Assembly (NCBI RefSeq): GCF_008704855.1
Contig: NZ_CP023691.1
Coordinates: 5,890,001-5,954,000 of the forward strand
Direction of reading: 5' to 3'
Source of the DNA: Streptomyces platensis
GTDB taxonomy: Bacteria > Actinomycetota > Actinomycetes > Streptomycetales > Streptomycetaceae
Length of the DNA stretch: 64,000 nt
In this document: positions 16,565 to 25,788 of the stretch, one piece after another
How the letters are laid out: each line of letters begins with the position of its first letter
Position numbering within the stretch: position 1 is the stretch's first letter
Notes under the pieces: model-generated
Told to the model about the DNA's origin: nothing
Databases searched by the model: none
Seen by the model: only the letters and a program-made list of their open reading frames with translations
Translations under genes and position numbers: made by a program

Positions 16565-16984
16565 ATGCAAGATCGCGCACAGCGCATCGAACTACCCGAC
16601 GGTACGGAAGTCTGGGCCCGGGTCTCCCGGCTGGACACCCCGGCACCGGACGGGACGGACGACACGGACGGGGAATTCGAGGACGTCGGCGCCTGGGACG
16701 CGCTCGGGGCCCGGGTCGAGGGGCTCCGCGAGGTGATCGGCGGGGTCGCCGCCAGCGTCCGGCAGGCCACCGCACGGGTCGCGCCGCACGAGACCAGTGT
16801 GACCTTCGGCGTGGAGCTGTCGGCCAAGCCGGGCAAGGCCGTCGCCCTGCTCGCGGACGGCGAGGCGAAGAGCAACCTCTCCGTCACCCTCACCTGGCGG
16901 CGCGAGGACCGGGCGCCGGCCGGGGACGCGCCACACGGGCCGCATCCCGCCGACCGCCGGGAGCCGGACGATTCGAGCCGCTGA
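16565..16984 (+). CDS. Trypsin-co-occurring domain 1 (Trypco1/CU044_2847) protein
   Basis: A 139-residue protein opening with a basic beta strand (IELPDGTEVWARV) and carrying the family block ALGARVEGLREVIGGVAASV...ARVAPHETSVTFGVELSAKPGKAVALLADGEAKSNLSVTLTWRR. This is the CU044_2847/Trypco1 family, named for its co-occurrence with trypsin-like proteases in NTP-dependent conflict systems. The ATG follows AGGAGG by seven bases. The stop overlaps the start of the trypsin/VMAP-C gene (TGATG), so the two are translationally coupled. It may be an inhibitor, substrate or regulator of the protease. First gene of the system. Confidence 0.85.
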   Translation: MQDRAQRIELPDGTEVWARVSRLDTPAPDGTDDTDGEFEDVGAWDALGARVEGLREVIGGVAASVRQATARVAPHETSVTFGVELSAKPGKAVALLADGEAKSNLSVTLTWRREDRAPAGDAPHGPHPADRREPDDSSR

Positions 16985-19224
16985 TGTCGACCTCCGAGGG
17001 CCGGGCCGCCGGCCGCGGTGACCGCACCCGCTACACACAGCTCCTCGACCACGCCGGACGCACCACCGTCGCCCTGCGCGCCGCACCGGGCGGGGCCGCC
17101 GCCCGCCCGTGGGGCAGCGGTGTGCTGATCGCCCCGGGATGGGTGCTGACCTGCGCCCATGTACTCGCGGCGAGCGACGGGCGGCGCCGCGACACGGGCC
17201 CGGACGGGGTCTTCGGTGTCACCTTCGACGGCCGGGTGGTGCCCGCCCGGCTCGCCTACGACCTGAGCCGGCCCGATCCGGCCGCCGGGCCCGCCGCCGC
17301 CCGCGCCGACCTCGCCCTGGTCCAGCTGCTCGACCCGGAGACCGACCATCCCTGCGCCTGGCTCAGCGATCAGCCGGCCACGCTCCTGGAGGACGCGTAC
17401 ATCTTCCGCGGGCACGACGCGTCGGGCGCGGTGACCGAAGGGGACGACGGCGCGGACACGGGCCGCCGGGGGGAACGCGTCGTACCTGAGGCCGGTGCCG
17501 TGGGCGACCCGCAGGAGGGGGGCTGCGAGCCCGAGCCGGGCGGCGGACGCGGCGCCCGGGGGCGCGCCGAGCACACGGCGCCCGCCGGTCCGCGTGCCCC
17601 CGCACCCCCCGTCGACCACTTCATCGCGGTCCGCTTCGGCGCCCGCGATGCCCGGGGCCTCCAGTTCGGCAGCGATGTCCGGGTCTCACCGGGGGCCTCC
17701 GGCGGACCGCTGCTCGACTGCGACCGCGGTGAGGTGGTCGGCATCGTCAAGGGCCGCCACCAGCAGGACCATGTGGGACTGGCGGTGCCGGTCACGGCGC
17801 TGCGCGGGCTGGGCCCTGAACACCTGGTCGCGGGCGCCGAGGGCCTGGGGCCCGACCCGTACCACGCGCTGATGAGCCTGCACGACCGCTGGCACTGGGC
17901 CGGTCAGGACCTCGGCCGGACCGACGGGCTCACCTGGTTCGACGCCCAGCACATGATCATGGCGGGTCGCGGCCGCCTGTGGGGCGTCCAGGAGCGGCTC
18001 CAGGCCCTGGATCTGCTCGCCCGGCTGCCCGCACCGCGCGATCCGCTGGTCGTGGAGGCCGCGGTCGGCGAGGTGCTGGAGCGCGGCGACCGGCCCGGGG
18101 CCTGGCTGCTGCGTACCTGGCGGGACGGGCACGGCGCCCTCTACCAGGGCAGCGACCCGTATACCGAGCTGCGCGCCTTTGTGCACTATCTGCGGATCGT
18201 GGCGCAGCTGACCGCCGACGAGGTGCGCGACGCCCCGGGCGACGAGGCCGCCGCGGTCCGCGAACAGGCCGCCAGGCTCGCGGAGTTCGTGCAGGCCAAA
18301 GCGGTGGTGCTCCAGCCGCAGGACCGCCGGAGGATAGGACCCGTACGCCGCCGGCCGCGCTCCGTGCTCGTCGAGTTCGAGCCGCTCTTCTACGACGAGG
18401 GCGGGCAGGAGCTGTTCAACTGGTCGGTCAGCGAGGGCTACGGCCAGGGCCAGTGGCTGCGGGTGGACGTCCAGGAGTCGGCCGGCGGGGTGCCGTTCGA
18501 GCAGGCGCGGGAGCAGGTGCTGCGGCGGCTCGGCGGGCGGCTGCTGCGGGCCGACGGCGACGCCGGGCCGAATGCCCGGGTACGCCTGGAGGTCGCCGTC
18601 CCCGAAGGGCGCTGGGACACCGCCGCCGGCCAGTGGGAGGTGGCGGCCTCGACCCGGCGCACCGCCCGGCTGCGGCCGGTGGGCCCCGGCCGCGCGGTGA
18701 TCCTGCGGGACCAGGGGCGGCGCGAGCAGGTCGACCCGGCCTGGCTGCGCCGCTGGCAGGGCCTGGCCGCCGCCCGGGAGCTCCAGGCCCTGCGCATCCC
18801 GCCGCGGCCGGGCGCCGACGCCCGGTCCGGTTCCGCCGAGGCGATCTGGCAGCTGCTGGAGACGGCGGGTGAGGGCGCGCTGCCGGCGCTGTGCCACACC
18901 GTCGCCGACGGGTTCGGCCGGGACGCGGTCGGCGTCGCCCTGGACACCGGCTTCCCGGCCGGGCTGTGGCCCGCCCACGGGCACGGCGAGGAGCGGGACT
19001 GCGACGCCGGCTGCGAGGAGTTCCACCGCGGGGTGCGGGAGCTGCTCCAGGGGTCGGGCGGGGTGGCCCGGCTCCCCGAACTGGTCCGGCAGCTACGGGC
19101 CAAGGCCGCGGAGGCCGCGGAGGAGGGCACGCACTGGGCGCGCGATCTGGTGCTCCTCTACGACGACCCGGAGGACCCGATTCCGCCGCTCTTCACGGAC
19201 CGCCCCCAGATGTCGCCGCGATGA
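16984..19224 (+). CDS. Trypsin-like serine protease fused to a VMAP-C-like domain
   Basis: A 746-residue protein. Residues about 15-270 are a chymotrypsin-fold protease with a complete triad: His59 in LTCAHVLA, Asp109 in ADLALVQLLD and Ser239 in GASGGPLL. A Gly/Pro/Ala-rich insert of about 60 residues lies between Asp and Ser. Residues about 290-746 match my recollection of the VMAP-C domain, ending with the typical WARDLVLLYDDPEDPIPPLF. There is no signal peptide, so the protease acts in the cytoplasm. VMAP proteins partner with MoxR ATPases and vWA proteins in ternary systems, and both are encoded directly downstream. The start overlaps the Trypco1 stop. Confidence 0.85.
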   Translation: MSTSEGRAAGRGDRTRYTQLLDHAGRTTVALRAAPGGAAARPWGSGVLIAPGWVLTCAHVLAASDGRRRDTGPDGVFGVTFDGRVVPARLAYDLSRPDPAAGPAAARADLALVQLLDPETDHPCAWLSDQPATLLEDAYIFRGHDASGAVTEGDDGADTGRRGERVVPEAGAVGDPQEGGCEPEPGGGRGARGRAEHTAPAGPRAPAPPVDHFIAVRFGARDARGLQFGSDVRVSPGASGGPLLDCDRGEVVGIVKGRHQQDHVGLAVPVTALRGLGPEHLVAGAEGLGPDPYHALMSLHDRWHWAGQDLGRTDGLTWFDAQHMIMAGRGRLWGVQERLQALDLLARLPAPRDPLVVEAAVGEVLERGDRPGAWLLRTWRDGHGALYQGSDPYTELRAFVHYLRIVAQLTADEVRDAPGDEAAAVREQAARLAEFVQAKAVVLQPQDRRRIGPVRRRPRSVLVEFEPLFYDEGGQELFNWSVSEGYGQGQWLRVDVQESAGGVPFEQAREQVLRRLGGRLLRADGDAGPNARVRLEVAVPEGRWDTAAGQWEVAASTRRTARLRPVGPGRAVILRDQGRREQVDPAWLRRWQGLAAARELQALRIPPRPGADARSGSAEAIWQLLETAGEGALPALCHTVADGFGRDAVGVALDTGFPAGLWPAHGHGEERDCDAGCEEFHRGVRELLQGSGGVARLPELVRQLRAKAAEAAEEGTHWARDLVLLYDDPEDPIPPLFTDRPQMSPR

Positions 19225-19572
19225 GGAGTACGGGGCGCCGCCCCCTGGCGCTCCGGGCGCCGTGTACGCCCCGTACGCCTCGCACGCGCCCGGTGGCCGG
19301 CCGGGCGGCATCCGCCCCTCCTGCGGCAAGTCACGCCCCGTACCTGGCACTTGAGCGCCCGCGATGCCCGCGCGGGAGACCGGAAACCGCCCCGTGTGCT
19401 TCCGTCCGGGTGGGTACTGTCATAGCGTCGTGGAAGACTTGTTCGTGAGGACGCGACTGCGTGATGGTGGGTGGCGGACGCGGGGGGAGGCCGAGCGGAT
19501 GCCGAGATCTCCGGCGGTCCGCCATGACCCTCACTCCTGACCGAGGCCTGGCCGGCGACGAGGAGTTCCGAC
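19225..19572 (+). promoter_or_regulatory. Spacer between the protease and MoxR units
   Basis: About 350 bases without a supportable gene. Because the MoxR gene has its own GAGGAG ribosome site and this gap is long, a separate promoter for the MoxR-vWA unit is likely here. No convincing -35/-10 pair or operator was pinned down. Confidence 0.4.
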
Positions 19573-20628
19573 GTGAGCGACTGGCTCATCTACCGTGGCG
19601 CGGGGGCACCGCACGACGGAATTGAGCATCTTCCGCCGCCGCCCCCCTGGCGCGATTTCGACGGCGGTCCCCTCGTGGCGCCGCCGGCCGCCCTCGACCC
19701 CTCCTCCGAGCGCAGGCTCGGCGTGCAGCACCGCGAGGCCAGCCACCACCGCCCCGGCGAGACCGAGCGCGAGCTGGTCAACGCCGCCCTCTATCTGCGC
19801 CGCCCGCTGCTGGTGACCGGCGCACCGGGCAGCGGCAAGAGCACCCTGGCCCATTCGGTGGCCTACGAGCTCGGCCTCGGCCGGGTGCTCGGCTGGCCGG
19901 TCGTCAGCCGCAGCACGCTCCGTGACGGTCTGTACGACTACGACGCCATCGGCCGCCTCCAGGACCTCCAGATCGCCCGCGCCGCCCCGGCTACCGCGGA
20001 CGACGCGGCGGCGCCCGGCCCGGACCCCACCGACGAACCCGGCGGCGGTATCGGCCGCTATATCCGCCTCGGCCCGCTGGGCACGGCCCTGCTGCCGGCC
20101 GCCCGGCCCCGGGTGCTGCTCGTCGACGAGCTCGACAAGAGCGATATCGATCTGCCCAATGACCTCCTCAATGTGCTGGAGGAGGGGGAGTTCAGGATTC
20201 CGGAGCTGGAGCGGCTGGCCGGATCCGCCCCCGAGGTGGAGGTGCTCAGCGACGACGGCACCCGGGTGACGGTGCGCGACGGCCGGGTGCGCTGCCGCGC
20301 CTTCCCCTTCATCGTCCTCACCAGCAACGGTGAACGGGACTTCCCGGCGCCGCTGTTGCGCCGCTGCATCCACCTCCACATCCCGGTGCCCGACAAGGAG
20401 CGGCTCGCCGCCATGGTGCGGGCGCACTTCGGCGAGGGGGCGGCGGAGCGCTACGAAGCGGTGATCGACCGCTTCCTGGACCGCGAGCCCGGCGATGTCC
20501 GCGCCGTCGACCAGCTCTTCAACGCCATCCACCTGACCCAGAGAGCGGGCTGGACGGACGAGGACGAGGAGGAGACGCGGCGGCGTCTGACGGCGGAGCT
20601 GATGCGGCCTCTTGACCGGACGAGGTGA
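19573..20628 (+). CDS. MoxR-family AAA+ ATPase
   Basis: A 351-residue AAA+ ATPase of the MoxR clade. Walker A is GAPGSGKST (residues 83-91), Walker B is VLLVDELDK (Asp185, Glu186), sensor 1 lies in FIVLTSNGERDFP, and the arginine finger region is APLLRRC. An acidic, proline-rich insert of about 20 residues precedes Walker B. MoxR proteins work as chaperone-like remodelers with vWA partners. Here the stop overlaps the GTG of the vWA gene by four bases (GTGA), so the pair is coupled. The start is a GTG behind GAGGAG. This is the NTP-driven core of the system. Confidence 0.92.
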   Translation: MSDWLIYRGAGAPHDGIEHLPPPPPWRDFDGGPLVAPPAALDPSSERRLGVQHREASHHRPGETERELVNAALYLRRPLLVTGAPGSGKSTLAHSVAYELGLGRVLGWPVVSRSTLRDGLYDYDAIGRLQDLQIARAAPATADDAAAPGPDPTDEPGGGIGRYIRLGPLGTALLPAARPRVLLVDELDKSDIDLPNDLLNVLEEGEFRIPELERLAGSAPEVEVLSDDGTRVTVRDGRVRCRAFPFIVLTSNGERDFPAPLLRRCIHLHIPVPDKERLAAMVRAHFGEGAAERYEAVIDRFLDREPGDVRAVDQLFNAIHLTQRAGWTDEDEEETRRRLTAELMRPLDRTR

Positions 20629-23600
20629 GCCCGGTGCCCCCTGGGGAGCCCGGCCCGGGCCCCCTCGACGAACTCGTCGCCCGGCTGACCGCGGCGGGGC
20701 TGCCGGCCGACGCCCGCGGGATGGCCGATGCCCTCTGGCTCGCCCAGTGGATCACCCCGGGCCCCTCGCGGGCCGAGGGCGCCGCGGACGCCGGCCCCAC
20801 CCACGGGGAGCCTCCGGACCGTACGGATTCAGCCACATTCCGGGTGGGACCGTCCGCATCCGCTGAGGCCGAGGGGACGGATGGGGCGGCACTGACCGGC
20901 AGCGGGACCGAAACGGCGGACGGTGACCCCGCGCCGTCCGTGCTCCAGGAGGGCGCCCGGCGCCGGGTCGCGGAGCTGCTGCCCACCCGTGACCCGGGGG
21001 AGACGCCCGCGCGCTTCCCCGACCCGGACCGGCAGCGCCTGGGCGAGGTCGCGGTCCCGATCGCCTCCGCGTTCCCCGGACTGCTGCCGCTCCAGCGCGC
21101 GCTGCGGCCCATCCAGCGCTACCGCCCGCCGGTCGCCCCGGTCCCCCGGAGGCTGGACGAGCCCGCCACCGCCGAGCTCTCCGCCCACGCCGAAATGATC
21201 ATCCCGGTGCTGCGCGGGGTGCACCGCCGGGCGGCCGGTCTGCGGCTCCTGATGGACGGCTCGTCCTCGATGGCCGTCTGGGAACAGATGCTGCACGACC
21301 TGCGCCAGGTCTGTGAGCGGGTGGGCGCCTTCCGCGATGTCACGGTGCACTACCTCCATCCGCACGGCCCGGACGTGGGCGTCGCGGCGGCCCCCGGCCC
21401 CGGCCGCCCGCTGCGCCCCGCCGACCAGCTGCACGACCCGACGGGCCATCACCTCACCCTCGTCGTCAGCGACTGCGCGGGCCCCCTCTGGCGGGACGGC
21501 CGGATGCAGCGGCTGCTCTACCGCTGGGCGGCCGAGGCCCCGCTCGCCGTCGTCCAGCCGCTGCCGCAGCGGATGTGGGCGCGCACGCTGCTGCCCGCCG
21601 TCGCCGGCACCCTCGTCCGCCGCCAGGGCCCCTACCAGGCCCTCGACTTCCGCCCGGCCCGGCGCCGCCGCCGTCCCGCCGGGCCTCCGGGCGCCGCCGA
21701 AGCGCCCCGCGAGCGCGCCATTCCGGTGCTGTCCGCCACCCCCTCCGCCCTCGGCTCCTGGGCCCGGCTGGCCGCCGCCGACGCCGGTCTCTCGCTGCGC
21801 GGCGCGGCCTCCGTCGTCCGGGCCGACCACGGCACCGAGCATCCGGCCGGACCGCCGCCCGCGTCCGGGACCGCCGCGCCGGCCCGTATGGTCCGCGAGT
21901 TCGACCAGCAGGCCTCACCGGCCGCCCGGCTGCTCGCCGTGCATCTGTCGGCCGTGCCGCTCTCGCTGCCCGTCATCCAGCTCGTCCAGCGCGCGATGCT
22001 GCCGCAGACCGGCCCGGCCGAGCTGGCGGAGGTGCTGCTCAGCGGCCTGGTCACGCAACTCCCGCCGGACGAGCGCCCGTCGGGGGAGCAGGCCGGGGTG
22101 AACGGCCCCTGGTACGACTTCGTGCCCGGTGTACGCGATGAACTCCTCGCCCGGCTCAGTGCGGGGGAGGCGGCCCTGGTGCTCAAACACTGCTCGCTCT
22201 ACGTCGAGCGCACCTTCGGCCGCAGCGCCCGCAACTTCCCGGCCGTCGCGGTCGCCATGCTCTCCGGCAGCGGCCGCGAGCCCGAGACCGGCCAGCGGGC
22301 CGTCCCCGAACCCTTCGCCCGGGTCTCGGAACGGGTGCTGCGCCGCTTCGAACCCGCGCTGCGCCCGCCCGCCCGGCGGCCGTACGCGACCGACGGGCCC
22401 GCCGCGGAAGGCGCGGCCCTCCTGGAGCGCTACGAACAGGACCGCGCCGGCCGGGACCTGATCGAGGCGGTCCGGCTGCTGCGCGCCGCCACCGAACGCC
22501 TGCCGGTGGCCGGCACCGACCTCGCCCGCGCGCTGCTGCACGCCTGGGCGACCTGGCGCCAGCCGGACGCACTGGAGGAGGCGGAGCGCGCGGCCCGCGC
22601 CGCCGAACGGGCCACCGCGGGCGAGCCCGCCGATGACCCGGAAGGCGCCGCGGCGGGCCGGGAGGCCGAGCGCACCCGGGCGCTGATCGTGCTCGGCCGG
22701 GTCGGCCACGCCCGCGCCCGGGAACGCCGCGCGGCCGGCACCCCCGCCGAGGAGCGCACCGCGCTCGCCGACGCCGCCCGCCATCTGCACGCCGCCTGCG
22801 GGCTGATGAGCCTGCTGGACCCCCGCGTCCTGGAGAGCATGGTGTTACGCACCGAGGTCCTGCGCCGCCTGGCCGCCCTGCCGCCCGTACCGAGCACCGA
22901 CGGAGCGACCGACCCCGACCCGCTCGACGAGGCGGAACGCTCCCTCACCACCCTCCTCGACCAGTGGCCCAGCGGAGAGCAGGTGCCGGGCGAGGTCTAC
23001 GCCGCGCGCGGCGGTGTGCTGCTCGACCAGGCGCGGCGGGCCGCCCGCGGCGACACCGACGGGCCGCGCCCCGCCGAGGCGCTCGCCGTCCGCGCCGCCG
23101 ACGACCTCGACACCGCCGCGGTCCTGCTGCGCCGCCGTGGTGGCGCGGCCGACCGGCTGGTCTGCGAGACCCTGCTCGACCTCGCGGCGGCCCGCCAGCT
23201 CAACGGCGGCGCTGGCCTGCCGTCCGTGCTGCCCACCCTCGAACACGCCCGTGCGCTGGCCCATGAACTGGACGACCGGGCCCTGGAAGCGGACAGTCTG
23301 CGCCGTACGGCCGCCGCCCAGCGCGCCGTGCACACCCGTACCGGCGACCTGACCGCGCTGGACGCCGCCATCGCCGCGCTCGCCGCCGCCCTCCGGCTCA
23401 CCACCCCCGATTCGCCCGAGCACAGCGCGCTGCTCGCCGAGCGGGGCGCGGCACTGCTGCTGCGCGCCCGGCTGGAACCGGCCGGGGAACCGGGCAAGCG
23501 GCTGGCCAACGAGGCGGTGCACGTCCTGCGCGAGGCGCTGGGCCGGGTCCGGCCGCAGGACCCCGACCTGGGCAGTCACCGGCTGCTGTTCGGCCGCGCC

Positions 23601-24017
23601 CTGCGGCTGCGCTACGAGCGCCAGCCCTCGCTCGCCGATCTGCACGAGGCCGACTGGATCCTGGAGCTGGCCGCCCGCGGCGCGGACGTACCGGACGCGG
23701 TGGCGGCCGAGGCCTGGCTCGAAGTGGGCGATGTGCAGCTGCTGCTGGACCGCCGCTTCGACTCACGTGAGCGCCATGACCGGGCCGCCGCCTGCTACCG
23801 CCGGGCCGCCGCGGCCGCCCGGCGGGCCGACAGCGCGCTGCCGGCCGCCCGCGCCCACCACCGCCGCGGCGAGGTCCTGGAGGTCACCGCCGGACCCCGG
23901 TCCGCGCTGCACGCCTACCGCGAGAGCTGGGAGCAGTGGCAGCGGGCCGGCGAGGACACCGGCGCCGAGGCCCAGCGCACCCGCGCCCGTATGCGCGCCC
24001 TCGAATCCACCGCCTGA
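20625..24017 (+). CDS. SAV_2336/vWA-like protein with TPR-rich C-terminus
   Basis: A 1130-residue protein. The N-terminal part is the SAV_2336-type region (LARLTAAGLPAD..DALWLAQW). A vWA-like domain spans about residues 190-400, and its MIDAS-type motif is LLMDGSSSM (Asp211). From about residue 590 on it is an array of helical TPR-like repeats, rich in Ala/Arg/Glu (AARAAERATAG, EAERSLTTLLDQWP, RRTAAAQRAVH), which suits a scaffold. It contains a rare TTA leucine codon at 22845-22847 (codon 741), so translation should depend on the bldA tRNA. It is coupled to MoxR by a GTGA overlap. Confidence 0.87.
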   Translation: MSPVPPGEPGPGPLDELVARLTAAGLPADARGMADALWLAQWITPGPSRAEGAADAGPTHGEPPDRTDSATFRVGPSASAEAEGTDGAALTGSGTETADGDPAPSVLQEGARRRVAELLPTRDPGETPARFPDPDRQRLGEVAVPIASAFPGLLPLQRALRPIQRYRPPVAPVPRRLDEPATAELSAHAEMIIPVLRGVHRRAAGLRLLMDGSSSMAVWEQMLHDLRQVCERVGAFRDVTVHYLHPHGPDVGVAAAPGPGRPLRPADQLHDPTGHHLTLVVSDCAGPLWRDGRMQRLLYRWAAEAPLAVVQPLPQRMWARTLLPAVAGTLVRRQGPYQALDFRPARRRRRPAGPPGAAEAPRERAIPVLSATPSALGSWARLAAADAGLSLRGAASVVRADHGTEHPAGPPPASGTAAPARMVREFDQQASPAARLLAVHLSAVPLSLPVIQLVQRAMLPQTGPAELAEVLLSGLVTQLPPDERPSGEQAGVNGPWYDFVPGVRDELLARLSAGEAALVLKHCSLYVERTFGRSARNFPAVAVAMLSGSGREPETGQRAVPEPFARVSERVLRRFEPALRPPARRPYATDGPAAEGAALLERYEQDRAGRDLIEAVRLLRAATERLPVAGTDLARALLHAWATWRQPDALEEAERAARAAERATAGEPADDPEGAAAGREAERTRALIVLGRVGHARARERRAAGTPAEERTALADAARHLHAACGLMSLLDPRVLESMVLRTEVLRRLAALPPVPSTDGATDPDPLDEAERSLTTLLDQWPSGEQVPGEVYAARGGVLLDQARRAARGDTDGPRPAEALAVRAADDLDTAAVLLRRRGGAADRLVCETLLDLAAARQLNGGAGLPSVLPTLEHARALAHELDDRALEADSLRRTAAAQRAVHTRTGDLTALDAAIAALAAALRLTTPDSPEHSALLAERGAALLLRARLEPAGEPGKRLANEAVHVLREALGRVRPQDPDLGSHRLLFGRALRLRYERQPSLADLHEADWILELAARGADVPDAVAAEAWLEVGDVQLLLDRRFDSRERHDRAAACYRRAAAAARRADSALPAARAHHRRGEVLEVTAGPRSALHAYRESWEQWQRAGEDTGAEAQRTRARMRALESTA

Positions 24018-24122
24018 CCGCCCCGAGCACCCCGTCCGGCTGCCTGGCCGTCCGCACCGGAACGTGTTTCTGTGGACGGCAGTTCGGGAACACACCCGTC
24101 CAGCCGGCCTGAGGAGAGCAGC

Positions 24123-24341
24123 GTGGCGACTACCCCCCGCACCGAACCGGCTGTGGCCGCCCCGCCGGGGCCGTCGGCCGAGCGGCTGCCGGACTTTGCC
24201 GGGGTTGACGTGGGCGTTCTGGCGGCACGGACCGGCCATGCGGTGCTGGGCGAGGTGGCGGCGCTGCTGCTGCGCAACTGGCCGTCGGCGGAGGACGCCG
24301 TCGCCTATTACGAGGACGGTCCGGAGAAGGTCTTGCACTGA
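24123..24341 (+). CDS. FxsA-like cyclophane RiPP precursor with atypical C-terminus
   Basis: A 72-residue peptide starting at a GTG behind GAGGAGAG. The leader (LPDFAGVDVGVLAARTGHAV, then LGEVAALLLR) has the hydrophobic ladder of FxSxx-COOH (FxsA) precursors that sit beside FxsB radical SAM enzymes. The expected C-terminal F-x-S-x-x is missing. The tail is instead AVAYYEDGPEKVLH, offering Tyr63-Glu64-Asp65 and Tyr62-Tyr63-Glu64 as aromatic-x-x cyclophane sites, with Trp53-Pro54-Ser55 as another. The maturase gene lies just downstream. The precursor role is inferred from leader pattern, size and position; no chemistry is shown by the sequence. Confidence 0.65.
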   Translation: MATTPRTEPAVAAPPGPSAERLPDFAGVDVGVLAARTGHAVLGEVAALLLRNWPSAEDAVAYYEDGPEKVLH

Positions 24342-24500
24342 CAGTCGAGAACGGTTGTTTTTGGGCAAACGTGCAAGGAAACCGGCCAGTTGCTGGGGGA
24401 ATCTGGTTCTTCGCCCGAGGGCGGAGCCATGTACCAGGCAGCGGGCCGGAATTGGCGAGCCCGTACCTCGACGCAGGCAGACGAGAGCAGGGGGCGACCC

Positions 24501-25655
24501 GTGGCGGGGGAGAAGACCGGCCCGACCGCTGTCGTGCCCTTCCGGCAGTTCGTACTCAAGGTCCACAGCCGCTGCAACCTCGCCTGCACCTACTGCTACA
24601 TCTACGCCGGCCCGGACCGCAGCTGGCGCGCGCGCCCGCCGACCGTCCCGGCCGCCACCATGCGGCAGACCGCCCTGCGGATCGCCGAACACGCCCGCAC
24701 CCACCGGCTGCGCGAGGTCCGGATCGATCTGCACGGCGGCGAGCCGCTGCTCACCGGCCCCGGACCGCTGCTGGCCCAGGCAGCCGCGGTCCGCGCCGCG
24801 CTGCCCGCCGGCTGCACCGCCGCATTCGGGGTACAGACCAACGGGACGCTGCTCACCCGGGACATGATCGACACCCTCGCCGCCGCCGGGTTCCGGCTCG
24901 GCCTCAGCCTCGACGGCGGCACCCCCGGCCTCAACCGCCGCCGTATCGACCACGCCGGGCGGCCCTCCTGGCCCGCGGTCTCCCGCGCCGTACGCCTGCT
25001 CCACGACCGGCCCGAGGTCTTCGCCGGCATCCTGTGCACCATCGACATCACCGCCGCCCCCGGCGAGGTCTACGACTCGCTGCGCGCCCTGGACCCCCCG
25101 ATGGTCGACTTCCTCCTCCCGCACGCCAACTGGACCAGCCCGCCGCCCGCCCCCCTCGGTCCGGCCGGCCGCACCCCGTACGGCGACTGGCTGTGCACCG
25201 CCTTCGACCTGTGGTGGGACGGCGGCCCCGGCCCCCGCGTACGGGTCTTCACCGAAATCCTCGGCCTCCTCCTGGGCCGCCCCAGCTCCAGCGAGGCGGT
25301 CGGGCTCTCCCCGGTCGTCGCCCTGGTCGTCGACACCGACGGCGCCATCGAACAGGTCGACTCGCTCAAATCGACCTACGAGGGCGCCGCCGCCACCGGC
25401 CTCGACGTCTTCCACCACACCTTCGACGACGCCCTGGCACACCCCGGCATGGCCGCCCGCCGGAGCGGCCGGGACGGCCTCGGCGCACAGTGCCGCGGCT
25501 GCGCCCTGGTGGAGGTGTGCGGCGGCGGCAACTACGCCCACCGCTATCGCGCGGACACCGGCGGCTTCACCAACCCGTCCGTCTACTGCGCCGACCTGGA
25601 GCGCCTGATCCGGCACATCGCGGCCCGCCTGAACGCCACGGTCGCGCTCAACTGA
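24501..25655 (+). CDS. FxsB-like radical SAM/SPASM peptide maturase
   Basis: A 384-residue radical SAM enzyme. The [4Fe-4S]/SAM motif is SRCNLACTYCY (Cys25, Cys29, Cys32), followed by HGGEPLL and QTNGTLLT. The SPASM end carries Cys331, Cys334, Cys340 and Cys363 (CRGCALVEVC...NPSVYC) for auxiliary clusters. The sequence is closest to FxsB-type enzymes, which install three-residue cyclophanes, but it lacks the long metallohydrolase-like extension of the large FxsB form. The GTG at 24501 follows AGGGGGCG and matches the usual short N-terminus; an ATG at 24429 or a start at 24390 in the same frame is possible. The likely substrate is the 72-residue peptide upstream. Confidence 0.88.
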   Translation: MAGEKTGPTAVVPFRQFVLKVHSRCNLACTYCYIYAGPDRSWRARPPTVPAATMRQTALRIAEHARTHRLREVRIDLHGGEPLLTGPGPLLAQAAAVRAALPAGCTAAFGVQTNGTLLTRDMIDTLAAAGFRLGLSLDGGTPGLNRRRIDHAGRPSWPAVSRAVRLLHDRPEVFAGILCTIDITAAPGEVYDSLRALDPPMVDFLLPHANWTSPPPAPLGPAGRTPYGDWLCTAFDLWWDGGPGPRVRVFTEILGLLLGRPSSSEAVGLSPVVALVVDTDGAIEQVDSLKSTYEGAAATGLDVFHHTFDDALAHPGMAARRSGRDGLGAQCRGCALVEVCGGGNYAHRYRADTGGFTNPSVYCADLERLIRHIAARLNATVALN

Positions 25656-25788
25656 CCTGCGTCCGAGATGACCTGACGCACTGTCGTCATATGGAGGGAC
25701 ACTTGGGCTATCGTGCCAAAAAGCCAGGGCGTGCCTGATGAGACAGCCTCTCCGCGCGCGCACCATCGCATCCCAGGGAGACGGTCGC

